Source of the DNA: a virus
IMG/VR virus record: IMGVR_UViG_3300025030_002032
Span: 1 to 45,116 of that record
Direction: 5' to 3' (one strand)
DNA: 45,116 nucleotides
Below, in pieces: positions 15,330 through 24,773 of the stretch (its first letter is position 1; every line of letters begins with the position of its first letter). The notes below the pieces were generated by a model, which worked only from the letters and a program-made list of their open reading frames with translations, was not told the origin of the DNA and did no database searches. Both the position numbers and the translations under genes were made by a program.

Positions 15330-15667
15330 GTGCCAACTCCAACGGGATATTCGATCATCGTTTGGGGTTGGCGCTTCATAAGGATCTCGCCGAAGTACGG
15401 GCGATGCCATATCGCGATTGGTATGCCTGGCGACTGTATGACCTGCTCGAGCCGATCGGCTGGCCGAATGAAGAATTTCACTTTGCCACCCTGTTGGCTA
15501 TGATCTTTAACGCCAATCGCGGGAAGGGCAAGGCGAAAGATGCAAAAGATTTCATGCGCGACACATTGAAAAGTGTGATTGAAGCGTTGAAGAAACAGCC
15601 CGATATTTCCGAGATGACGAAAGAGCAAATCATCGTACTGGTGAAAAAGGATTTTGGCCTAGTTTAG
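15326..15667 (+). CDS. Tail assembly chaperone, frameshift extension (T part)
   Basis: Read in the -1 frame after the slippery site, this segment adds about 113 aa to the 150-aa chaperone to give a product near 263 aa. The first in-frame start codon is a TTG at 15362 without a good ribosome site, so independent translation is unlikely. The helical sequence around MPYRDWYAWRLYDLLEPIGW and a lysine-rich helix fit the T domain that recruits tail tube subunits. It lies directly before the tape measure gene. Confidence 0.82.
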   Translation, partial: LSANSNGIFDHRLGLALHKDLAEVRAMPYRDWYAWRLYDLLEPIGWPNEEFHFATLLAMIFNANRGKGKAKDAKDFMRDTLKSVIEALKKQPDISEMTKEQIIVLVKKDFGLV

Positions 15668-15686
15668 ATATCCATCCCTGCCTATT

Positions 15687-15710
15687 CCCCCTCCCCATTT
15701 GGGAAGGGGG
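15687..15710. terminator. C-rich hairpin before the tape measure gene
   Basis: CCCCCT (15687-15692) pairs with AGGGGG (15705-15710) and CCC (15694-15696) with GGG (15701-15703). There is one C/A mismatch and a 4-nt loop. No clear T-run follows. It probably attenuates transcription or protects mRNA ends. Confidence 0.5.
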
Positions 15711-15731
15711 TGAAAATTAGAAGGTCTTTTG

Positions 15732-17180
15732 ATGACGACAGCCGCCACGATCACAGCGAATCTGGTTTTAAACAGCAAAGATTTCCAGAGCAACGTCAAA
15801 AAAGCCGAGAATACATTCTCGACGTTCTCGAAACGTGTTGGAAGCCAAATTAAATATTTGAGGGAAGAGTTTAGGGAATTAAATCTTCGGGTAATGATGA
15901 GCAGTCTGAATTTCAACAAGATGGGGAATACATTTATAGCGGCAGGAAATAGAATGACAATGTTTATCTCTGTTCCAATCATCGGCTTTTTTGCCTTGCT
16001 TATTAAAAAAGCAATGGATGCCGACACGGCTATTTCAAAATTAGCAAAAGAGTCTGTAGACAAGTTGAACACGTCACTGGCACAATTGGGAGAGAAGTTC
16101 CTGCCGCTGTTCATCAAATTCATTGACTACATCATAAAACTGGTGGATGGCTTCCTGGCGCTTCCACCAGGGACACAGGCATTTATTACAAAGTTGGTTC
16201 TTCTGGCAGCTATGGCTGGTCCGTTGACCTCATTTGCCGGCGTATTGATGAAGATTTTCTTTTTCTTTAGTGCCGCGGGCGTAGGCGGAAAGGCTGTTGA
16301 TTTTATTATCGGCGTGCTGATACCTTCATTGAAAATAATCGGAAGCACGATATGGACTTCACTGGTGCCTTCGATCGGCGCGGCCGGCACTGCAATTTGG
16401 GGAGCGTTGCTTCCATTGTTGCCTGTTCTGGCATTGATTGCCGCGTCGGTTTTACTCGTATACCTGTTATGGAAAAACTGGGGTCAGTTGAGCGTAATCG
16501 TCTCGCAGCTGTGGGCCATTATCAAATGGGAATTTAGTCAGGGTTGGGCCGACATCAAGCAAAAAACAAAGCAAGGATTGGACTGGTTCAATGCGGAATG
16601 GAAGAAATCCAACAAGACCTGGGAGAACAACCAAAAGCAATGGAATCAGATCCAGACAAAACTATTTCAACTGGCCATGGATGCCATGCACAAGGCAGTG
16701 ATGGATGTGGTGGCAAAAATGAGTGCGAAGTTTATGGAATTTCGCAACCGGGCAATCAATACCTGGAATTCCATTTCCAGCGCGTTCAGGTCCGTATTTT
16801 CCGGAATCGCCAATTATGCTACTAGTGTTTTCAAATCCATCATCTCCGGGATCGGGTCGGTGATTGATGCGGTAGATGCGTTGATCACCTCGCTGGGCAA
16901 TATCGTTTTTCCGGATGAATTGACGCCAGGCTCACCGACGCCGTTCGAGATGGGCCTGCGCGGGATCACGAAGGCGATGGATATTCTGTCGAAGCAGAGT
17001 ATCCCTGAATTGAATCATTCATTTGCCACTCCGAGCGGTGTGTCCACGGTGGGGACTGGCAAGACGATCAACATCACAGACAATCGCCGCTTCGCCGGCG
17101 GGCTGGATGCGAAAACTTTGCGGACGGCGCTGGACGAGAGATTCCTCGGCCTGGCAGAAGCGTTAGAGGCGGCGGCATAA
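15732..17180 (+). CDS. Tape measure protein
   Basis: The ATG at 15732 has AGAAGG upstream. The 482-aa protein has an N-terminal coiled-coil part (about 15-60), several hydrophobic segments (about 78-95, 150-180, 190-250) and a long helical tryptophan/lysine-rich middle. A C-terminal FPDELTPGSPTPFEMGLRG motif is typical of tape measures. At roughly 0.15 nm per residue it predicts a tail of about 70 nm. The hydrophobic segments would insert into the host membrane during DNA entry. Its place after the frameshift pair is diagnostic. Confidence 0.92.
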   Translation: MTTAATITANLVLNSKDFQSNVKKAENTFSTFSKRVGSQIKYLREEFRELNLRVMMSSLNFNKMGNTFIAAGNRMTMFISVPIIGFFALLIKKAMDADTAISKLAKESVDKLNTSLAQLGEKFLPLFIKFIDYIIKLVDGFLALPPGTQAFITKLVLLAAMAGPLTSFAGVLMKIFFFFSAAGVGGKAVDFIIGVLIPSLKIIGSTIWTSLVPSIGAAGTAIWGALLPLLPVLALIAASVLLVYLLWKNWGQLSVIVSQLWAIIKWEFSQGWADIKQKTKQGLDWFNAEWKKSNKTWENNQKQWNQIQTKLFQLAMDAMHKAVMDVVAKMSAKFMEFRNRAINTWNSISSAFRSVFSGIANYATSVFKSIISGIGSVIDAVDALITSLGNIVFPDELTPGSPTPFEMGLRGITKAMDILSKQSIPELNHSFATPSGVSTVGTGKTINITDNRRFAGGLDAKTLRTALDERFLGLAEALEAAA

Positions 17181-17605
17181 TGGCTGAAATTACTTTTCTA
17201 ATTGCGGCGCTGGCGACCGGAAGCAACCCCGATAACTGGTCAATAGTGGAAACTCTGCTTTCCTCGGTTTCGGCTGATATTACGTTGCGGACGCTGGATT
17301 GGGGTTATCAGTCATATTCTTCTTATGACGAATTGGGAAACGGGGCGAGGTTAGGAAAGGGTTATCCGCGAGCGCGCTGGACGTTTCGCGGGACGCGCCC
17401 AGAGCAGAGGGAAAATTTGAAGGATTTTTGCCCCAGTCTTTCCGCACAAGTCTATATCCGCACGCCAACCAACGAGACGGCGGCAGGAGTCCGGATATGG
17501 GGTGACTTCCTATGCTGGATGCACTGGACGGTAGGCGAGGAATTGGTGGGATTGGAAGTGGTTGAAATGGTAGAGCTCACGTTCACGCATTTGGAGGCGA
17601 TCTAA
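17180..17605 (+). CDS. Putative distal tail protein
   Basis: This 141-aa protein overlaps the tape measure stop as TAATG and precedes the large tail protein. It is beta-rich and looks like a compact single domain (DITLRTLDWGYQSYSSYDEL, then ARWTFRGTRPEQRENL). The position fits a distal tail or tail-tip hub component. No family motif was recognised. Confidence 0.6.
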   Translation: MAEITFLIAALATGSNPDNWSIVETLLSSVSADITLRTLDWGYQSYSSYDELGNGARLGKGYPRARWTFRGTRPEQRENLKDFCPSLSAQVYIRTPTNETAAGVRIWGDFLCWMHWTVGEELVGLEVVEMVELTFTHLEAI

Positions 17606-17607
17606 CA

Positions 17608-20514
17608 ATGGGCATCAGCGCCCCCAATTTAGCGTTGTTACGCGCTCCCGGCCGGCGGAGTAAATTGTATTTGGCGATCCGAAAGCCGAACACGATCTAC
17701 ACGGCTGTGCTGGCGGCGGTGCCAACTTCGACAGACATGGTGAGCGAGGTCACGTATAACACCGGCTCGGGGACGCTGGCAAACGTGAAAACGGGCATGA
17801 CTCTTTATGTGGGCACGTCCGCGGGGGCGCATGATGTGGGGATGGTGCGCATCCGCAAGGACCCGGACGCCACGAATTTCTATTTTTGCGCGACGAGCGA
17901 GATTGACTGGTCCGCGGCGGCGACGATTTATCTCACGATCGTGGACGATTTTCAGTTGCGAGTCAAACCGCCGAAGGTCACGGGCGGGGCGCTGCTGATG
18001 GATACGGACGTGGCGTACAGCGATCAGCATACTGTTTTTGACCCCATGCCTGTTTTGGGTCTCCATGCGGTGCTATGGTTGACGGGTGCGACGGTGAACG
18101 CGCTGTTCGACGCGTCGGCCTCGTGGGTGTTCGGCTCGACGATTTCGGGATACGCGTGGACCGCGCCGGGCGCGTCTGCATCGAGCGGGATGACGACGGC
18201 CACGCCCACGATCACGTACAACGCGGCAGGACAGTATTGCGTGTATTGCACGGTCACAGCCGCCAATGGTAAAACGTTCATGGGGGTGCGCTATGTGTTT
18301 GTGTACAGCGCCGCGTCCATGCCCGTCACAGCATTCGCGCTTAAGGAAAATCCACGCGGAGATAACGAGAGCGGCGGGTGGAATTTTGGCGTGACGATGT
18401 TTGCGGAGGCGGACAAGGCGGACGTGCAGGAGGGGGCGCTGGTAATCCTGTTCTCGGAGGATTGGTATGGGGGGACGAAGCAATCCATTGGTCCGGTGGC
18501 TAACCGGGAAAACATCGTTGCGTGGGGCTGGATCGCAGGCGAGTCCATCGTTTGGGATCCGGAAGCAGGATCCGTTGATTTCTCCGTGCAAGGCGCGGCG
18601 GCCTGGATGCAGAAGTTGGCGAGCGATCCGCTGGATTTGAAATTTTCCATTGCGACTACAACGTGGAACAAAATTCCGCAAATGACAGTGGACAAGGCGC
18701 TATTCCATCTTCTGCACTGGCGCACGTCTGTGACACAGATCATGGACGTGGCGCTGACATCGGATACGCGGTTGCTGCCAGAGGCGGCCACGACCGGCGA
18801 TTCGCCGTGGGAGCAATTGACGGAGATCGGCAAGAAAATATTTGCGCGGCCTGGCGTTGATCCCTATGGACGGCTGTTCATCGAGATTGATCCGCAGATG
18901 GTGCCAGAAGCGGACCGGACGTGGGATACGGTGATGACGATCACGAAACAGGACTGGAAGGATCAGATCGTTTGGCGCAAGCAAAAGCCATCCCCAGCCT
19001 CATCGCTGGCCACCAGCGCTATCAATCTATTGGCGAGTGGTGGGCACAATATGTTTTACAGCCTGGCGATGGGTCACATCCAGGCGCGGCACGGCAAATC
19101 GGATACGCTCGACATGCTGTTATGCTCATCGCAGGCGCAGGCCAATACGCAGGCCGGGTTGCTGCTTGGATGGAAGATCAATGAGTGGCCGGATATTCCA
19201 ATTGTCCTGGCGCAGAATAATAGATTCATCACATTGTGGCCGCGCCAGAAACTGGCGATCTCGATGGTGGCAGGGGATACGCCGCGTGGGGATGCTTATT
19301 CGGGCAACCCGGTGCCGCGTGCGTGCGAGTTGGTTTGGGATCCGGAGGCGGGCTGTTTCTCGACGAGCGTGATCTGCGAGGCCGAGACGTTCCCGACGCT
19401 TGTCATAGATGGAGATATTCCGGCTGACCCCGAAGATCCCGACGATCCGATAGATCCGCCAGATGATCCAGATCCGCCAGATCCGCCAGATCCACCAATT
19501 GGTGCGCCAACCGATGTGTTGATCGCGGGCTACAACTCGCAGACGACCGATAAACACGCCGGGTTGTATTACACGCAGAATTTTGACGACGATTCTCCTG
19601 AATGGTTTGAAATGAACGAGGGATTGACGGAGGCGGAATACACTAATGTGCAACGCATTAAGCTTTGTCCAAGCGGATTAATCGTTATCCTGGTCGGTGT
19701 AACCGACAGTTTTTCCGCAGTTTTTTGTGCCAACATGTTGGGATCTGTATGGACAAAACTGATAGATGGAACTGAAATAGGCGGGCATATTACTGCAATT
19801 GGTGTGAACCCAAATACCAGTGAGGAGATTATGGTGGCGGGAGGAGAGAATAGTCCTACAAGGTGGATAAAATTAATGAAGGGTTCTCGTGGTGGATTGA
19901 CAGAATTGTCTCCCCACATTGACAATGGCAGGCCCAGATATTGGGGAGACATTTCTTATGGCATGGGGTCCTGGATTTTGACCTCTTCAAGAGATAATGT
20001 TTTCGAGGCCGAACATTGGTGGAAAATTTCTCCGACGGGGGCAGTAATCTCAGAAGGCGATCTGCCTAATGCCACTAATGCACGCCATCATTGGCACATT
20101 CGTGGGGGTGGGGGCATAGTATATACGTGGCAGAATGGAAATAAAACGCTTGACAAATCCATAGATAATGGCGATACATTCGTTGGTTTGACCGCTCCAC
20201 CATCAGATACAACGAAAGCATGCGCATTGGCATGTTCTCCCTCCGGCGCAAATTTAATCGCGGGAGGCGCAGGAACCAGCGCAGAATACTCATCACCGGA
20301 TTACGGCGAAAGTTGGGAAGTGTTGGGCAATGGACTTCCAGTCGGTTTTAGCGTTTGGGACAACTGCAATACGGAGGAAGGTTTTATTGGTTCGGGTGGA
20401 CAGAACATTTTCTATACACCGGATCTTGGTGCGTCCTGGCAGGCGAAAAATGGAATGCTGGCCAGCGTCAATGGTTTTCTAATTATCACGCATATGAAAT
20501 ATATAGCAGGATAA
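17608..20514 (+). CDS. Large tail-tip protein with C-terminal BNR-like propeller region
   Basis: This 968-aa protein has two distinct halves. Residues 1-600 are tail-like, with a PKD/Ig-like stretch (about 155-232, FDASASWVFGSTISGYAW) and a hub-like middle. A proline/aspartate-rich linker follows at about 604-632 (DDPDPPDPPDPP), encoded by 9-bp near-repeats around 19447-19493. The C-terminal 330 residues contain BNR/propeller-like repeats such as SPDYGESWEVL and YTPDLGASWQA. This half is also more AT-rich than the first. It is a good candidate for the receptor-binding or sugar-binding part of the tail tip. Confidence 0.78.
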   Translation: MGISAPNLALLRAPGRRSKLYLAIRKPNTIYTAVLAAVPTSTDMVSEVTYNTGSGTLANVKTGMTLYVGTSAGAHDVGMVRIRKDPDATNFYFCATSEIDWSAAATIYLTIVDDFQLRVKPPKVTGGALLMDTDVAYSDQHTVFDPMPVLGLHAVLWLTGATVNALFDASASWVFGSTISGYAWTAPGASASSGMTTATPTITYNAAGQYCVYCTVTAANGKTFMGVRYVFVYSAASMPVTAFALKENPRGDNESGGWNFGVTMFAEADKADVQEGALVILFSEDWYGGTKQSIGPVANRENIVAWGWIAGESIVWDPEAGSVDFSVQGAAAWMQKLASDPLDLKFSIATTTWNKIPQMTVDKALFHLLHWRTSVTQIMDVALTSDTRLLPEAATTGDSPWEQLTEIGKKIFARPGVDPYGRLFIEIDPQMVPEADRTWDTVMTITKQDWKDQIVWRKQKPSPASSLATSAINLLASGGHNMFYSLAMGHIQARHGKSDTLDMLLCSSQAQANTQAGLLLGWKINEWPDIPIVLAQNNRFITLWPRQKLAISMVAGDTPRGDAYSGNPVPRACELVWDPEAGCFSTSVICEAETFPTLVIDGDIPADPEDPDDPIDPPDDPDPPDPPDPPIGAPTDVLIAGYNSQTTDKHAGLYYTQNFDDDSPEWFEMNEGLTEAEYTNVQRIKLCPSGLIVILVGVTDSFSAVFCANMLGSVWTKLIDGTEIGGHITAIGVNPNTSEEIMVAGGENSPTRWIKLMKGSRGGLTELSPHIDNGRPRYWGDISYGMGSWILTSSRDNVFEAEHWWKISPTGAVISEGDLPNATNARHHWHIRGGGGIVYTWQNGNKTLDKSIDNGDTFVGLTAPPSDTTKACALACSPSGANLIAGGAGTSAEYSSPDYGESWEVLGNGLPVGFSVWDNCNTEEGFIGSGGQNIFYTPDLGASWQAKNGMLASVNGFLIITHMKYIAG

Positions 20515-20515
20515 C

Positions 20516-21586
20516 ATGCAGACCAACCGCGATATTGTCCGCGCCGTGAAAGCGGCCATCAAAAAAGCTACCACCATCAAACGGGTTCCAGCGACGATTG
20601 TCAGCGCGGGAAGTTTGGCGGGGATGACAACTATCCGTTATACAAATGGGCAGACTGCGGACGTGCTGAATTACCGGATGGGCAGCGTCCCCAACTTGCG
20701 GGTGTACATTGGGCGTGATCCGATATTCCCGGAAATTTTGCAAGTGCTTGGGCCCAGATTTAGCTATAAAAATATGGGGGCACTTTTCAAATATTTCATT
20801 TTGGACCATCATGCAAACCACGAGTGGCCAGGACATGATACGGTTTGGGTGCAAGCACAGCAGATTCTCCCATTACTTGTGCTGCCAGAAACATTATTTA
20901 CGGTAAAAATTCTTGAAGGATGGTTTCCGACCCCAACTACTTATGTGCATGTATTGGAACAATTAGTTGATTTATCGGCCAGCCAGCCAACAGCAGGCGC
21001 ATTGTATGCGTTATTGCAAATAGATGATACCGGAATCGCAACTGCTAAAATCGGAACGCAGGTGGATGCGAAAGAATTGCTCATGGGTGGGGACATTCCA
21101 ATGGCGGACGAGGAAAAATACCCATTGGCGGCAGTGCGCTTGTATGATGGACAAACAAAAATCACGGCAGATTTGCGTTCGACGCTAAATGATATTGTTG
21201 ATCTGCGTTTTGGCGGTTATTCGCTGGCGGGAGGCGCGGGAGGCTTGAAACCTGTCAACCCATCCATAACTGGAAATTTTGTTTCTTTTGCAGATACCGT
21301 AGGAGTGTTGGCCGATAGCGGATTTTCAGAAGCGAGTTTTGTTCACGTTGAAACCCTGCCAACCATCAGCCACGATCATGTTTTATTTCGCTGGTCAGGC
21401 GCAGTGAGTCAAACAACGTTTGATTTGCTGGATTATGTAGATACGATTGAGAGCCTGGAAATCAATGGACTTGTGGAAGATCCAACGGTTTATTCGCTTT
21501 CATCGGATGGCGGGCAGATTGTGCTGGACAATGCACTGACCACTGCCGCGCTGATAACAGCTCATTGTTTATCGGCGACTATATGA
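20516..21586 (+). CDS. Tail or baseplate structural protein
   Basis: This 356-aa protein starts with a basic helix (VRAVKAAIKKATTIK) and continues as beta-rich sequence. The middle carries a long segment ending in MGGDIPMADEEKYPLAAVRL. The last 100 residues look like a separate beta domain (HDHVLFRWSGAVSQTTFDLL). It starts 1 bp after the tail-tip gene and precedes two fibre genes. It is probably a structural adaptor of the tail tip; no named family is recognised. Confidence 0.65.
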   Translation: MQTNRDIVRAVKAAIKKATTIKRVPATIVSAGSLAGMTTIRYTNGQTADVLNYRMGSVPNLRVYIGRDPIFPEILQVLGPRFSYKNMGALFKYFILDHHANHEWPGHDTVWVQAQQILPLLVLPETLFTVKILEGWFPTPTTYVHVLEQLVDLSASQPTAGALYALLQIDDTGIATAKIGTQVDAKELLMGGDIPMADEEKYPLAAVRLYDGQTKITADLRSTLNDIVDLRFGGYSLAGGAGGLKPVNPSITGNFVSFADTVGVLADSGFSEASFVHVETLPTISHDHVLFRWSGAVSQTTFDLLDYVDTIESLEINGLVEDPTVYSLSSDGGQIVLDNALTTAALITAHCLSATI

Positions 21587-21598
21587 TAAAGAGGACAA

Positions 21599-22675
21599 AT
21601 GAACACAGCGCTTAATAGAACAATCTCGTCATTTTTGCAGAATAAATCCGGCGTTGCAGTTGCACAGGGAGATGTGGTTATCATCTCATCAGGAACTGCG
21701 AGTGCATTTACCATTACCGGAACATCCGGCTATGTCAATGGTCAAATCGGGGTGGTGCTCGAGCCAAACGGGATCGCAGACAACGCTTATGGCATGGTTG
21801 CGTTTTGTGGGTATGTTCCAAAAATATCTTTGTCTGCGTCTGCGACGTTGGGAGATTTATTCAAAACGCACACAACTGCCAAGCAGGCCATTCCGCACGC
21901 CGCCCCGGCGGTTGAAGGTGATTTTGGAGTTGTGTTGGCTACTGGAACAAGTCCCGCTGCTCTGCTATATGGCTCTGCACGGGACGGGGTAGGGGTTGCG
22001 TATGACATGCTGTCCACGCTGACAGGCGAAGAAATTGTGATAAATGTATCTGGCGAAGCAACGTTGAACCGAATGCATCTCATCAGTTCGGGGCAATCTG
22101 GCATGACATTGGCGTTTCCCGCAGCGGCAGGAAATGCCGGAAAATTTATAGGAGTCCGAGTAACTGGTTTTTATACGACGTTAACGGTTAATGGAGAAAG
22201 TTTCTATCATGACCAAAGCGCAATATATTTGTGCGACGGCTCCACGTGGTACGCCGTCTCCAAAAAACAGGCGCCTTTGTATGTAAAACTATTTGTGGAT
22301 GATATGAAATCCAGCGGCGCTCTTTCAATGACCTTCGACGCCGCACAGAAATTCGGATATTACATCAGACAAACATCCCCTGCCGACGGGACGACGCTGT
22401 ATCAAAATAAAATTTTCTTGAACGCCGGAGGCTACCTTGTTCGTGTGGTCGGTCTCCTGAGAACGACAAACGGGCGCATTGATTGGTCGTTTGATGGTGT
22501 AATGCAAACGGAGGGTCAGGATTGGTACTCGGCATCCGAAAGCCACAATATAGAAAAAACTTTTTCGCTTGCGTGTACCTTTACAGGCTATCATGATTTG
22601 TTGGGAACAATTAATGGAACCAGCGGCGCTGGATATGATTTTTCGTTGAATACCATTTGGATTGGTGAAGCATGA
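21599..22675 (+). CDS. Tail fibre or receptor-binding protein with C-terminal sandwich domain
   Basis: This 358-aa protein has a repeated beta-rich N-terminal half (GDVVIISSGTASAFTITG and similar strands). The C-terminal domain (about 225-358, YVKLFVDDMKSSGALSMTFD to YDFSLNTIWIGEA) resembles a C1q/TNF-like jelly roll used as a receptor-binding head. It overlaps the next fibre gene by 4 bp (ATGA). The fold is judged from sequence appearance only. Confidence 0.65.
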   Translation: MNTALNRTISSFLQNKSGVAVAQGDVVIISSGTASAFTITGTSGYVNGQIGVVLEPNGIADNAYGMVAFCGYVPKISLSASATLGDLFKTHTTAKQAIPHAAPAVEGDFGVVLATGTSPAALLYGSARDGVGVAYDMLSTLTGEEIVINVSGEATLNRMHLISSGQSGMTLAFPAAAGNAGKFIGVRVTGFYTTLTVNGESFYHDQSAIYLCDGSTWYAVSKKQAPLYVKLFVDDMKSSGALSMTFDAAQKFGYYIRQTSPADGTTLYQNKIFLNAGGYLVRVVGLLRTTNGRIDWSFDGVMQTEGQDWYSASESHNIEKTFSLACTFTGYHDLLGTINGTSGAGYDFSLNTIWIGEA

Positions 22676-23724
22676 GCGCAAATAAAATTCACGGCGGCGA
22701 ACAAATTCAGCCAGGGACGGTGACTCCTGCAATGCTTGCACCCGCATCGGCGCAATACAAATTTCTCGTAGCAGGCGCGACGCCGTTTGCGTATGGCGAA
22801 TCCGTAGGCGGGATGAATATCGCGGTGGGCAAAATATTGACGGTATCCGAGAGTGTGACGATAACGGCGCCCGGGGCGGGTTATGTACTGATCGTGCCTG
22901 AATCGCTCACAGCCGCGGGGCGGGATGTAGTGAATGAGTTTTCGGCGGGGCAGAAAATCAATGTCAACTCGACCACCGCATTACTCGTAGAGCAGAATGG
23001 GGTAAAAAATAATGTGTTGATAGTGAACACGACAAGTGGGGCAGTGGGAGTTAATCGCGTTCCAATAACGTCTAATTTAGAAGTGGATGGAAATTTAAAT
23101 TCGTATGGGACAGATAAATATAATGGCGTGAACGCGCGAACTTTTTCCAACACGACGTCTGCCTATTTTTTATTACAGCGTGCCGGAGGAACCGAGGCCC
23201 TGCCAACAAAATCATTGAGCGGGTTTTCTTTTGGATCGTTTGCCTTTCGCGGGCATGACGGGAGCAATTTTTTTACATTAGATTCTGCGCGTATCTCTGC
23301 ATTTGCGGAGGAGAATGGCGATGTTGGCAATGGCGCGAGACTTGTAATTTTAGTTGCGCCACTCGGCGGATCGCCCGTGGAGAGAATAAGATTTTGCAGT
23401 ACGGGTAGCGTACTTGTCGGTACAACGACAGATGGGATGACCGCTGCCGGGTCGCTGGCAATCGCGAAGGATTTGGCGCATCGGGGAACGCTGGCCGGAT
23501 TTTTCAATGTCGCGCCTTCCACCAGACCGTCAGCGTTTACGCAAACATATGCAACTGCGAGCAAAACCATCGCGGTATTGACGTATGCCGCGCCTTCGGG
23601 CGGTGCAGTAGTGGACACAGAATGCCGTGCGTCGTTGGCGCAGTTGGCGGCAGACGTGTTGGCGATGAAGCAGAACGATAATGCCATCATTGATGATGGA
23701 CAGATTTTAGGATTGCTACAATAG
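22672..23724 (+). CDS. Tail fibre or spike protein
   Basis: This 350-aa protein begins with a common fibre N-terminus (IQPGTVTPAMLAPASAQYKF). Low-complexity beta repeats follow (LEVDGNLNSYGTDKYNGVNA), then a C-terminal trimerisation-like end. The final stretch has LAQLAADVLAMKQ and IIDDGQILGLL. The pattern fits trimeric fibres whose tip touches the host. It is followed by a small gene and the endolysin. Confidence 0.75.
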   Translation: MSANKIHGGEQIQPGTVTPAMLAPASAQYKFLVAGATPFAYGESVGGMNIAVGKILTVSESVTITAPGAGYVLIVPESLTAAGRDVVNEFSAGQKINVNSTTALLVEQNGVKNNVLIVNTTSGAVGVNRVPITSNLEVDGNLNSYGTDKYNGVNARTFSNTTSAYFLLQRAGGTEALPTKSLSGFSFGSFAFRGHDGSNFFTLDSARISAFAEENGDVGNGARLVILVAPLGGSPVERIRFCSTGSVLVGTTTDGMTAAGSLAIAKDLAHRGTLAGFFNVAPSTRPSAFTQTYATASKTIAVLTYAAPSGGAVVDTECRASLAQLAADVLAMKQNDNAIIDDGQILGLLQ

Positions 23725-23734
23725 GAGAATTATT

Positions 23735-23944
23735 ATGGACGAAAACATCATTCCCGAATCCAAAGATGCATTATCTGCGGCGCAAGCGCAGGCGATTGTC
23801 GAAGGAGATCGCCGGCGGCGCATCCAGCATACGCTGGCGGAGATGAATAAATTGTTTGACGCCGACCAAACCGAGATCACGATTGTGATGATTTTGCGAC
23901 CTGGTCAGTATCCCACAGCGGAGATTCAGGTGGTGGCGAAATGA
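23735..23944 (+). CDS. Small hypothetical protein before the lysis genes
   Basis: This 69-aa protein has a charged helical first half (AQAIVEGDRRRRIQHTLAEM) and a beta-like second half (EITIVMILRPGQYPTAEIQV). AGGAG precedes the start. It overlaps the next small membrane protein gene by 4 bp, so it may be part of the lysis cassette. Confidence 0.6.
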   Translation: MDENIIPESKDALSAAQAQAIVEGDRRRRIQHTLAEMNKLFDADQTEITIVMILRPGQYPTAEIQVVAK

Positions 23945-24042
23945 TTTGGATCATCGCCTACCTGCTCTTCCTGTTTTTCGCCTATTGCCTGGCGCGGGCG
24001 GCTGGGCGTGAGTGTCCGAAGCCGTTGGAGAGAAAACGATGA
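23941..24042 (+). CDS. 33-aa single-span membrane peptide, possible holin
   Basis: The ORF overlaps both neighbours by ATGA, so it is translationally coupled to the endolysin. The peptide is one hydrophobic helix (MIWIIAYLLFLFFAYCLARA) followed by a short basic tail. Its location directly before the endolysin and its topology fit a tiny holin or holin regulator; this is inferred. Confidence 0.55.
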   Translation: MIWIIAYLLFLFFAYCLARAAGRECPKPLERKR

Positions 24043-24773
24043 TAATTGGAAGTGACCATTCGCGTTGGGACTGGCAGAACGATGACCAGGGCTACTGCCC
24101 GATAGACTGGGCAAGAAGTCAATCTGTTTTTGTATTCCTGAAAGCCTTTGACGGCCCCAATGCCGCTTTGTATTATCTCGATGAAATCATAGCCGCAAGA
24201 ATGGCGGGTAAACTAGCCGCACCCTATGTCTGGTGTCATGGTCGGAATTGGTACGACCCGCGTCGCCAGGCAGAGGCGTGGTATGCGCGGTTGAAAGATG
24301 AGCCGCTGATTGCGGTTGATTTTGAGAGTTATTCAACGTCTATTCCGGATTATGACGATCTCTACAATGCAGTCAATCGCCTTCGGGAACTTGGCTATAC
24401 TGGCAAATTGTTGCTGTACACAAATTGGGGATATTGGTTGTCATATGGCACGTCCGCCGCGCTATGGTTGCGATTGTTTGATGGCGGCATCTGGTTGTCC
24501 GACCCTGACGATGATCCGCCCGTTGCGCCGTTCTGGGCATCGGCGGACGAGAAACTTCGCAAAGCACCGACACCCTTTCCCGACTTGGACCCCCATCAGT
24601 ACGGTTTTAGCGGGAATCCGAATGATTACGGGATAACCAATGGGAAAAGCGCCGTTGACGAAAATAAATTTATGGGCACACAAGCAGAACTCGAAGAACT
24701 CTTCGGTGGAACGGTTGTCGTCCCGCCAGAACCACAAAATAAAATCGTTATCAAAATAAGGAGCAACCTATGA
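24039..24773 (+). CDS. Endolysin, glycoside hydrolase family 25-like muramidase
   Basis: The start at 24039 is chosen because of the ATGA overlap. The 244-aa protein begins with the GH25-type strand IIGSDHSRWDW (D6), then VFLKAFDG, YVWCHGRNWYDP and the catalytic DxE pair D94/E96 in AVDFES. A later strand LLLYTNWGYWL and HQYGFSG complete the barrel pattern. It would cleave the peptidoglycan glycan chain to release phage. There is no signal peptide, so it needs a holin. Confidence 0.85.
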   Translation: MIIGSDHSRWDWQNDDQGYCPIDWARSQSVFVFLKAFDGPNAALYYLDEIIAARMAGKLAAPYVWCHGRNWYDPRRQAEAWYARLKDEPLIAVDFESYSTSIPDYDDLYNAVNRLRELGYTGKLLLYTNWGYWLSYGTSAALWLRLFDGGIWLSDPDDDPPVAPFWASADEKLRKAPTPFPDLDPHQYGFSGNPNDYGITNGKSAVDENKFMGTQAELEELFGGTVVVPPEPQNKIVIKIRSNL

